Positions 1 through 4,764 of a stretch of 6,996 bases of DNA are shown here, one piece after another. The position numbers and the translations under genes were made by a program. The DNA is taken from assembly GCA_036123585.1 (NCBI GenBank), contig JAZADN010000078.1, positions 1-6,996 of the forward strand, given 5' to 3'. The stretch comes from UBA9410 sp036123585. Its GTDB lineage: Bacteria > Actinomycetota > Acidimicrobiia > Acidimicrobiales > MedAcidi-G1. The notes under the pieces are model-generated. The model saw nothing but the letters and a program-made list of their open reading frames with translations, was not told where the DNA came from and ran no database searches. The stretch's first letter is position 1. Each line of letters begins with the position of its first letter.

Positions 1-447
1 GAACGCGGCCAGCCGCCCCAGAGCCGGCAGCACCGCGCCCATCTTGAGCTTGTAGTCGGGGACCGCATCGCCGGGCCGCACCGAACCCCACAGCCCGGAG
101 AACACCACCACCTGCCGGTCCACGCCCCGGCGCACCTTCGCCGGCAGCGACGGGTAGCCGAGGGCGTCGTACAGCACCCCCGTATAGCGCTCGATGGCCG
201 GCATGGTGGGTGACGAGTCGACGACCAGGTTGGCGGCCGTGGCCTCCTCGGCCTTCGCCCCCTTCACGCCCAGCAACTTCCTGCGGGCCTCCGGGGAGCC
301 GCCCATTGCGTCCATCAGGGCGTCGATGACGATCCCGCGGGCGCCGGCGAGGTCGGAAAACGACTGGTCGGCGTCCACCCACCGGGGCCCGTCGCCCCCA
401 GGCGCCTTCCCCTCCGACGGTGGCAGGAGGATCAACGGAGCGGCCAC
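1..447 (-). CDS. yaaA: Peroxide stress protein YaaA family (DUF328/UPF0246), 3' end outside window
   Basis: The first 149 codons of a leftward gene are visible; the end lies beyond base 1. YaaA proteins are cytoplasmic; in E. coli YaaA limits intracellular iron and oxidative damage during peroxide stress, and the family binds DNA. Near the N-terminus is the family signature ILLPPSEGKAPGG. Later come the segments RYTGVLYDALGYPSL and SGLWGSVRPGDAVPDYKLKMG, which match the conserved G-L-(Y/W)-G-x-(L/V)-R-P-x-D block and the following Y-(R/K)-L-x-M-G. E. coli YaaA is about 258 residues, so a little over half is seen here. I chose GTG at 447 (giving MAAPLILLPPSEGK) because a TACCGT hexamer lies 6 bases upstream. 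TTG at 435 would give a start nearer the usual position but has no Shine-Dalgarno sequence or -10. It is divergent from the small acidic gene at 471. Family assignment is firm; function here is by homology. Confidence 0.88.
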   Translation of the reverse strand, partial: MAAPLILLPPSEGKAPGGDGPRWVDADQSFSDLAGARGIVIDALMDAMGGSPEARRKLLGVKGAKAEEATAANLVVDSSPTMPAIERYTGVLYDALGYPSLPAKVRRGVDRQVVVFSGLWGSVRPGDAVPDYKLKMGAVLPALGRLAAF

Positions 448-459
448 CGGCCGACGGTA
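448..459 (-). promoter_or_regulatory. Predicted leaderless -10 promoter of yaaA
   Basis: On the minus strand TACCGT (bases 459 to 454) is followed by six bases and then the GTG at 447. A TANNNT hexamer 6-8 bases before a start codon is the actinobacterial leaderless arrangement, with transcription beginning at or beside the start codon. No clear -35 box is seen. The hexamer shares bases 458-459 with the opposite -10 of the gene at 471. Confidence 0.6.
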
Positions 460-470
460 CCCTCGCCGCC
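458..470 (+). promoter_or_regulatory. Predicted leaderless -10 promoter of the small acidic protein gene
   Basis: TACCCT (458-463) is followed by seven bases and GTG at 471. There is no Shine-Dalgarno sequence before this GTG, so a leaderless transcript starting at the GTG fits best. No convincing -35 is present at 16-19 bases upstream. Confidence 0.58.
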
Positions 471-707
471 GTGACCGACCCGGCGACCCACCAGACCCCC
501 CCGCCAGCGGCCGCCTCGGCGCACGACGCCGAACAGGCCCCGGAACTGGAGCACGACCCGGAGGCAAACGACGCCGAACTCGAACGCCTGGAAGCCGACA
601 TGGCCACCATCGAGGCGGCCATGGACCGGGTTGACGCCGGCGACCTCGACGGTGCGACGACGCTGATGGAACGCCTCGACGACGCCCCGGAGGACGACGC
701 CTCCTAG
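471..707 (+). CDS. Small acidic protein of unknown function (78 aa)
   Basis: I do not recognise this 78-residue protein. The N-terminal third is low in complexity, rich in Ala, Pro and Thr, and probably disordered. From about residue 29 it is strongly acidic and predicted helical. The segment ELERLEADMATIEAAMDRVD has heptad-like spacing of Leu, Met and Ile, suggesting a short coiled coil or helical hairpin that could dimerise. The tail ends in Asp and Glu residues. No Cys, His cluster, signal peptide or membrane segment is present. The helix vaguely recalls the coiled-coil arm of TraR/DksA proteins, but no zinc finger follows, so I do not assign that family. GTG 471 was chosen over upstream in-frame ATG 420, which would run through yaaA's start and promoter; the -10 at 458-463 supports the choice. 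It is divergent from yaaA, and its stop overlaps the phosphatase stop. Confidence 0.72.
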   Translation: MTDPATHQTPPPAAASAHDAEQAPELEHDPEANDAELERLEADMATIEAAMDRVDAGDLDGATTLMERLDDAPEDDAS

Positions 708-1300
708 AGCAGGTCCGGCAGGGTCCCGTCGGGGAGCAACTCGACCCGCGGTCCGGCCGATACCTCACCGCCGGACACCGCGAACCAGCGGGCCCCCAGG
801 TTGGGGATGCGATGCCAGTGCTCTCCGCAAGACTCCTCGAGGGCGTACACCACCCCCCCGTGGGCCACCACCAGCACCTCGCCACCGTCGGCCTGCTCGG
901 CGACCCGCGACAACGCCCCGACGACCCGGCCGACCATGGACTCGTTGGACTCGTAGGCCGGAGGTCGCTTCCCGTGCTCCAGGTAGCCGGGCCACTGTGT
1001 CTCGATCTGGGTCCGGGTCAGCCCCTGCCACTCGCCGGCGTCGCGCTCCATCAGGTCCGGATAGGTCAGCACCGGCCCGATCCCCAGGTGCTCGGCGATG
1101 ATGGCCGCCGTCTCCGCTGCACGCTGCAGCGGCGACGACACCACGGCATCGAACGTTCCCAGTGCCCTGGCTGCCACCGCGGCCTGCCGCCGACCCTCGG
1201 TGGTCAGCGGCGGATCGGCTCGACCCTGCCAACGTCCCACCGCGTTCCACTCCGACTGCCCGTGGCGGACCACGAGCAGGTGGGCGGCGGCGTCGGACAT
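704..1300 (-). CDS. Histidine phosphatase family protein (phosphoglycerate mutase-like)
   Basis: This 198-residue cytoplasmic protein belongs to branch 1 of the histidine phosphatase superfamily, which transfers phosphate through a phospho-histidine intermediate. The phosphate pocket is complete: RHGQSEWN at residues 12-19 with catalytic His13, Arg60 in SSPLQRAAET, the likely acid Glu85 in LMERDAGEWQG, and the second His147 in VVAHGG. Length suits a small phosphatase (CobC, GpgP or broad-specificity type) better than the roughly 250-residue cofactor-dependent glycolytic mutase. Substrate cannot be read from sequence. ATG 1300 gives an N-terminus ten residues before the RHG motif and has a TACCGT hexamer 8 bases upstream. 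It is divergent from the moaD-mshA-ybjN operon, and its TAG stop shares CTAG with the convergent small gene. A role in dephosphorylating the MshA product is possible by position but unproven. Confidence 0.93.
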   Translation of the reverse strand: MSDAAAHLLVVRHGQSEWNAVGRWQGRADPPLTTEGRRQAAVAARALGTFDAVVSSPLQRAAETAAIIAEHLGIGPVLTYPDLMERDAGEWQGLTRTQIETQWPGYLEHGKRPPAYESNESMVGRVVGALSRVAEQADGGEVLVVAHGGVVYALEESCGEHWHRIPNLGARWFAVSGGEVSAGPRVELLPDGTLPDLL

Positions 1301-1314
1301 GCCGGCCGACGGTA
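1301..1314 (-). promoter_or_regulatory. Predicted leaderless -10 promoter of the histidine phosphatase gene
   Basis: Minus-strand TACCGT (1314 to 1309) precedes ATG 1300 by eight bases, and no Shine-Dalgarno sequence is visible. The 15 bases at 1302-1316 are identical to 447-461 at the yaaA start, in the same orientation. Confidence 0.52.
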
Positions 1315-1340
1315 CCGGTCCCGTGCCGTCCCGCCCGGCA

Positions 1341-1357
1341 GGGCTGTTCGAAAGCCC
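1341..1357. promoter_or_regulatory. Imperfect palindrome between divergent promoters, possible operator
   Basis: GGGCT (1341-1345) and AGCCC (1353-1357) are inverted repeats flanking a seven-base centre that contains most of the palindrome TTCGAA (1347-1352). The element lies about 19-35 bases upstream of the proposed moaD transcript start, in the 76-base gap between the phosphatase and moaD starts. A regulator bound here could affect both. Short palindromes are common in GC-rich DNA, so confidence is low. Confidence 0.25.
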
Positions 1358-1363
1358 CCTCCG

Positions 1364-1375
1364 TAGACTGGCTCG
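1364..1375 (+). promoter_or_regulatory. Predicted leaderless -10 promoter of the moaD-mshA-ybjN operon
   Basis: TAGACT (1364-1369), a good actinobacterial -10, is followed by six bases and then ATG 1376. No Shine-Dalgarno sequence precedes this ATG. No recognisable -35 was found. Confidence 0.65.
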
Positions 1376-1642
1376 ATGGCCGTGCTGCGCCTCTTCGCCT
1401 CGGTCCGGGTCGCCGCCGGCACCGGGCAGGTCGACGTCCCCGGTGCCACCGTGGGCGACGTCCTGGCCGCTGCCGTCGACAGGTTCGGCGACGGTTACGC
1501 CGGCGTGGCCGCCACATGCCGGGTCTGGCTCAACGGCGAGGCCGCCGAGGTGTCCGACGCGGTGACCGACGACGACGAGGTGGCCCTCCTGCCACCCGTC
1601 TCCGGGGGTTGCGACGGGGATCGCATCGGGAGCCCATCGTGA
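1376..1642 (+). CDS. MoaD/ThiS-family sulfur carrier protein with a C-terminal tail after Gly-Gly
   Basis: This 88-residue protein has the ubiquitin-like sulfur-carrier pattern: LRLFASVRVAAG at the N-terminus, VGDVLAAAVDRFG, then CRVWLNGEAAEVSDAV, and DEVALLPPVSGG at residues 67-78. Family members are adenylated and thiocarboxylated on a C-terminal Gly-Gly to deliver sulfur to molybdopterin (MoaD), thiamine (ThiS) or cysteine (CysO); which applies here is not determined. Unusually, ten residues (CDGDRIGSPS, 79-88) follow the Gly-Gly, whereas typical MoaD proteins end there. Either the tail is removed by a protease or the reading differs: codon 79 is TGC (1610-1612), one base from a TGA stop. 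The DNA encoding the tail also contains the ribosome binding site of mshA, and the stop TGA overlaps the mshA GTG, so the two are probably translationally coupled. ATG 1376 is supported by the -10 at 1364. Confidence 0.88.
   Translation: MAVLRLFASVRVAAGTGQVDVPGATVGDVLAAAVDRFGDGYAGVAATCRVWLNGEAAEVSDAVTDDDEVALLPPVSGGCDGDRIGSPS
1628..1632 (+). promoter_or_regulatory. Ribosome binding site of mshA
   Basis: GGGAG lies six bases before GTG 1639, inside the end of the moaD-like gene. It decides the mshA start, because the reading frame stays open far upstream. Confidence 0.65.
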
Positions 1643-2850
1643 AGCGGCTCGCGGTGCTCTCCCTTCACACCTCGCCGCTGGTTCAGCCCGGCGCCGGCGA
1701 CGGTGGCGGCATGAACGTCTACGTCCGCGAGCTGGCCTCTGCACTGGCGCCGGCCGGAGGCTGCTCGACCGTGTTCACCCGTCGGGTCGACGACGAGGTC
1801 CCGACGGTGGTCGACGTCGAGCCGGGCTTCCGGGTCGTCTACGTCGACGCCGGTCCCCATGACCTGGCCAAGGAGGACCTCCCTTCGGTGGTCGACGAGT
1901 TCGCCGACGGTGTGTCCGCCCACCTCGCGGCCAATCCCGACCACGACGGCATCCTCGCCAACTACTGGCTGAGCGGTGTGGCCGGCCACCGTCTCAAGCA
2001 CGAGTTGGGACTGCCGCTACTCACCATCTTTCACACACTTGCCAGGGTGAAGGCCGAGACGGGAGACGACGAGCCGCAGCGTCGGGTCGAGGCCGAGACG
2101 GCCGTCGTCGGCTGCTCGGACATGATGCTGGCCAACAGCACCGAGGAGGTCCGGCAACTGGTTGACCTGTACGGCGCCGATCCGGATCGCATCGAGGTCG
2201 TCCCGCCCGGCGTCGACCATGCGTTCTTCTCGCCCGGCTCGCAGTCGGTTGCTCGACGGGCCACTGGCCTGGGGGAGGGACCCGTCCTCCTGTTCGCCGG
2301 GCGCATCCAGCCGCTCAAGGGCGTCGACGTTGCCGTCCGCACCCTCGCCGAGTTGGACCGCTCCGACGCCCGGCTGGTCGTCGTCGGTGGGGCCAGTGGA
2401 GCCGACGGCGGTGCCGAGGAGGCCCGCCTGTATGAGTTGGCCGACGCCCACGGCCTGGCCGACCGGGTGGTGTTCGTGCCGCCGCAGCCCCACCACGTGC
2501 TGGCCACCTGGTACCGGGCCGCCGACGTGGTCCTCATGCCCAGTCGGTCCGAGTCGTTCGGGCTGGTGGCGCTGGAGGCCGCGGCCTGCGGAATCCCGGT
2601 GGTGGCCGCCGGCGTCGGGGGTCTGCGCTCTCTGGTCGAGCACGGTCGGACCGGCTACCTGGTCGACGGTCGAGACCCGACCGCCTACGCCGAGCGGGTG
2701 GCCTGCATCCTCGACGATCCGGCCACCGCGGCGCGCATGTCGGTGGCAGCCACCAAGGGCTCGTGGTCGTACACCTGGTCGGCGACCGCGGCGCGGCTAC
2801 GCCGCATCTGCGACGACGTGGGGTCCCGTTCCCTGGTCGACTGCGCCTGA
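1639..2850 (+). CDS. mshA: D-inositol-3-phosphate glycosyltransferase MshA
   Basis: This 403-residue GT-B, family 4 glycosyltransferase fits MshA, which joins N-acetylglucosamine from UDP-GlcNAc to 1L-myo-inositol 1-phosphate, the first step of mycothiol synthesis. The N-terminal domain has LSLHTSPLVQPGAGDGGGMN, then YWLSG and FHTLARVK. The C-terminal domain has FAGRIQPLKGVD, VVGGASGAD and SRSESFGLVALE. Residues I recall as substrate contacts in Corynebacterium MshA are present at matching places: Asn26, Lys78, Tyr109, Thr133 and probably Arg149 for inositol phosphate; Arg222, Lys227, Glu305 and Glu313 for UDP-GlcNAc. The usual His before YWLSG is replaced (LANYWLSG). GTG 1639 has a Shine-Dalgarno sequence and overlaps the moaD-like stop as GTGA. 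The following YbjN gene and nearby proC repeat mycobacterial gene order. Sucrose-phosphate synthase-like enzymes are the main alternative, but the inositol-phosphate pocket argues for MshA. Confidence 0.85.
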   Translation: MKRLAVLSLHTSPLVQPGAGDGGGMNVYVRELASALAPAGGCSTVFTRRVDDEVPTVVDVEPGFRVVYVDAGPHDLAKEDLPSVVDEFADGVSAHLAANPDHDGILANYWLSGVAGHRLKHELGLPLLTIFHTLARVKAETGDDEPQRRVEAETAVVGCSDMMLANSTEEVRQLVDLYGADPDRIEVVPPGVDHAFFSPGSQSVARRATGLGEGPVLLFAGRIQPLKGVDVAVRTLAELDRSDARLVVVGGASGADGGAEEARLYELADAHGLADRVVFVPPQPHHVLATWYRAADVVLMPSRSESFGLVALEAAACGIPVVAAGVGGLRSLVEHGRTGYLVDGRDPTAYAERVACILDDPATAARMSVAATKGSWSYTWSATAARLRRICDDVGSRSLVDCA

Positions 2851-2864
2851 GTCGGCCGCCACCC

Positions 2865-3374
2865 GTGCCCGACGCCGACCTCCAATCCGACACGTCCTCG
2901 CCGGGGGGAGCAGCCCTCGGGCCGGACGAGATGGCGGCCGTCGCCAACGCGGTCGACGCCTGGCTGGATCGCGAACTGGTCGACAACCCGGTGCTGGCCG
3001 CCGTCGAGCGCGCTTCGGAGCCCGGCTCGTCCGAACGACGCTGGTTCGTCCGCATCGAAGGCGAGGAGAAGGACGTTTCGACCATCCGCCTGACCCTGCG
3101 CCAGCGGATGCTCCATCATGAGACCTACGTGCTGCCCGCCCCCGAGGAGGACCACGCCCGTTTCCACGAGCACCTGATGCGCCGCAATCGCGATCTGGTC
3201 GGGGCTGCGTTCTGCGTGGGGGAGGAGGACGCCGTCTTCCTGGTTGGGGCCATCCCGGCGGCCACCGTCGACGACGACGAACTGGACCGGATCCTCGGCA
3301 CCGTCTGGGCGGCCATCGAGCGGTGCTTCCGTCCGGCCCTGCGAATCGGCTTCGCGTCCCGGCTCGGCGCCTAG
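2865..3374 (+). CDS. YbjN domain-containing protein (Rv0487-like)
   Basis: This 169-residue soluble protein has the YbjN fold, related to type III secretion chaperones. Recognisable blocks are WFVRIEGEEKDVSTIRLTLR, ETYVLPAPEEDHARFHEHLM, RRNRDLVGAAFCVGEEDAVF, LVGAIPAATVDDDELDRILG and a C-terminal FRPALRIGFASRL. Mycobacterium tuberculosis has a YbjN-family protein, Rv0487, directly after mshA, so the pairing looks ancestral. Biochemical function is not known; a chaperone or regulatory role is suggested for the family. The first roughly 30 residues are Pro-, Ser- and Asp-rich and probably disordered. GTG 2865, 14 bases after the mshA stop, is my choice although no Shine-Dalgarno sequence precedes it; ATG 2931 is an alternative that would still keep the whole domain (147 aa). 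No promoter is seen between mshA and this gene, so it should be co-transcribed. Confidence 0.85.
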   Translation: MPDADLQSDTSSPGGAALGPDEMAAVANAVDAWLDRELVDNPVLAAVERASEPGSSERRWFVRIEGEEKDVSTIRLTLRQRMLHHETYVLPAPEEDHARFHEHLMRRNRDLVGAAFCVGEEDAVFLVGAIPAATVDDDELDRILGTVWAAIERCFRPALRIGFASRLGA

Positions 3375-3385
3375 CCGCCACGGAG

Positions 3386-3421
3386 TGGGACGTATGTCGA
3401 CTTTCGGCCCATTTCGTCCCA
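3386..3421 (+). promoter_or_regulatory. Stem-loop in the leader of the MFS gene
   Basis: TGGGACG (3386-3392) and CGTCCCA (3415-3421) form a perfect seven-base inverted repeat around a 22-base loop. The loop contains the ATG of a 26-codon ORF and an imperfect tandem repeat, TTTCGGCCCA then TTTCGTCCCA. No run of T follows, so it does not look like an intrinsic terminator. It could be an RNA hairpin or an operator; significance is uncertain. Confidence 0.3.
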
Positions 3422-3474
3422 TCGTGAACCCCGGATCCGGTGGCGAGTGCATCGGGATTCGATCGGGAAAGTGA
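3394..3474 (+). CDS. Possible 26-aa leader ORF upstream of the MFS gene
   Basis: ATG 3394 opens a 26-residue ORF (starts MSTFGPFRPIVNPG, ends with TGA at 3472-3474). GGAG at 3382-3385 is eight bases before the ATG, one of the better Shine-Dalgarno matches in the window. Its stop overlaps an in-frame GTG (3471) of the downstream transporter as GTGA, so its translation could feed or control the transporter. The peptide has no membrane segment and resembles nothing I know. At this size chance is a real alternative. Confidence 0.28.
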   Translation: MSTFGPFRPIVNPGSGGECIGIRSGK

Positions 3475-3482
3475 GTTCTCCG

Positions 3483-4730
3483 ATGACGTCGCCAACGGAT
3501 CCACCGGGTCGGGGCCCCCGCTGGCAGATGGAGGAGCAGGCCGGAGTTACAGCCGGGACGGACTACCGCCGCCCGTCCCGGCTGCTCGTCTTCTCGGTGA
3601 CGGCCATGGCGCTGCTCAACAACGCGGTCCTCATGAGCTCGACGCCCGAGATCCTCGCGGACCTCGGCCAGCCGGTCGAACGGGCCGGAATGCTCATCGC
3701 CGCCGGGACCCTCGCCGGAATCGTTGCCGCCCCCGCCATCGGCTTTCTGGCCGACCGGTACGGACGCAAGCGGATCCTTGTCCCGTGCCTGCTCGTCTTC
3801 GGGGCCTTCGGCTGCCTCGGCGGGTTCAGCCCCTCGTTCGAAGTCCTGCTGACCGTCCGCATCCTCCAGGGCCTCGGCTCGGCCGGCCTCATCAACCTCG
3901 TGATGGTCCTGATCTCCGACCACTGGTCCGGCCTGGACCGGGCCCGCCTCCTGGGCCAGAACTCGGCGGTCATCACCGGGTTCCTCGCCGTCTTCCCCTT
4001 TCTCGGCGGGGCCACCACCGATCTGTTCGGATGGCGGTGGAATTTCGCCTACTACGGCCTGTCCCTGCTGGCCGGTGCCGCGGGGGCCCGGTACCTACAC
4101 GACCCGTGGTCACCCCGTCGCGACCCGGTCGGGCGGCAGGTGCGTGACGCCCTGACCGAGGTGAGGGTCCCGCTGACCGCCACCTGCATGGCCCTCGGCA
4201 CGCTGATCTTCTTCGTCATGTTCGGGGTGTTCCTGACCCTGGTGCCCATCCACCTGGCCGAGAAGTTCGGCCTCGGCCCGACCGCGCGCGGGGTCGTGGC
4301 TGCCGTGCCGGCGGTGACCTCCACCATGACGTCGTTGGCCGTCATCTGGTTCCGCCGCCGGTTCTCGGTGGCCACCATGGTCGTGGCCGGGCTCGCGGTG
4401 TTCGCCGCCTCGTTCGTGGCCATGGGCCTCGGGACGCTGTGGCTGTTGGTCGTCGCCACCGGGATATACGGACTGGCCGAGGGAATAACCCTGCCGACCA
4501 TCACCGACCAAGTTGCCGAGCGGGCACCAGAGCACCTGCGTGGCGTCCTCATGGCACTGTGGGTCGGCGGCCTCCGGATCGGCCAAACCACCGGCCCGCT
4601 GGCCGTCGGCGTCGCCATGGGCTGGTGGAGCACCGCCACGGTGTTCGTGGTGGCCGGTGGGGGTGTCGCCGCCATCGCCGTGATGCTGGTCGTTTCGAGG
4701 GTCCTGCCCTCCACACCGTCCTCGGCCTGA
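3483..4730 (+). CDS. Major facilitator superfamily (MFS) transporter, exporter-like
   Basis: This 415-residue integral membrane protein has the length and hydrophobic pattern of a 12-helix MFS permease. After a hydrophilic, Pro-rich N-terminus (about 30 residues), helix 1 begins near LLVFSVTAMALL. MFS motif A is clear in the loop between helices 2 and 3: GFLADRYGRKRIL, about residues 87-99. A hydrophilic stretch near SPRRDPVGRQVRDALTEVR marks the central loop before helix 7, and the second half has an A-like RRRF turn between helices 8 and 9. The arrangement resembles proton-driven drug or metabolite exporters, but substrate cannot be inferred. ATG 3483 is chosen; in-frame GTG 3471 (preceded by a weak TTCGAT seven bases away) and GTG 3447 are alternatives. 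It lies 108 bases after the ybjN gene and 34 before proC, with no functional link evident. Confidence 0.9.
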   Translation: MTSPTDPPGRGPRWQMEEQAGVTAGTDYRRPSRLLVFSVTAMALLNNAVLMSSTPEILADLGQPVERAGMLIAAGTLAGIVAAPAIGFLADRYGRKRILVPCLLVFGAFGCLGGFSPSFEVLLTVRILQGLGSAGLINLVMVLISDHWSGLDRARLLGQNSAVITGFLAVFPFLGGATTDLFGWRWNFAYYGLSLLAGAAGARYLHDPWSPRRDPVGRQVRDALTEVRVPLTATCMALGTLIFFVMFGVFLTLVPIHLAEKFGLGPTARGVVAAVPAVTSTMTSLAVIWFRRRFSVATMVVAGLAVFAASFVAMGLGTLWLLVVATGIYGLAEGITLPTITDQVAERAPEHLRGVLMALWVGGLRIGQTTGPLAVGVAMGWWSTATVFVVAGGGVAAIAVMLVVSRVLPSTPSSA

Positions 4731-4751
4731 CCCCGGTCGGTCGGCGGCCCC

Positions 4752-4764
4752 TAGGCTCCCCGCG
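4752..4764 (+). promoter_or_regulatory. Predicted leaderless -10 promoter of proC
   Basis: TAGGCT (4752-4757) is followed by seven bases and GTG 4765, with no Shine-Dalgarno sequence. CTGACC at 4727-4732 is a possible weak -35, spaced 19 bases. This implies that proC starts its own transcript although it follows the MFS gene closely. Confidence 0.6.

Noticed and set aside
433..435. TTG at 435 as the yaaA start
   Set aside because: It gives an N-terminus close to that of homologues, but has neither a ribosome site nor a -10 at the right distance; GTG 447 has the -10. It remains a lesser alternative.
194..634. A 146-codon plus-strand frame across the yaaA region
   Set aside because: It lies antisense to yaaA and overlaps the acidic protein gene in another frame; its end is an Arg/Gly/Pro-rich shadow.
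1162..1638. Upstream extension of the mshA reading frame
   Set aside because: The extension crosses the phosphatase, its promoter and the moaD-like gene and is Arg-rich. MshA homologues begin just before the VLSLHTSPL strand, and GTG 1639 has a Shine-Dalgarno sequence.
3360..3377. CGGCT...AGCCG near the ybjN stop as a terminator
   Set aside because: The stem is only five bases with an eight-base loop and no T run follows; too weak to call.
3431..3440. Ten-base palindrome CCGGATCCGG before the MFS gene
   Set aside because: It is built from common GC-rich dinucleotides and no second copy or spacing to a promoter supports a site.
2685..3923. A 412-codon open frame on the minus strand across mshA, ybjN and the MFS gene
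   Set aside because: It is antisense to three genes with recognisable families; its product is Gly-, Arg- and Asp-rich without domain signals. Long shadow frames are expected at this GC content.
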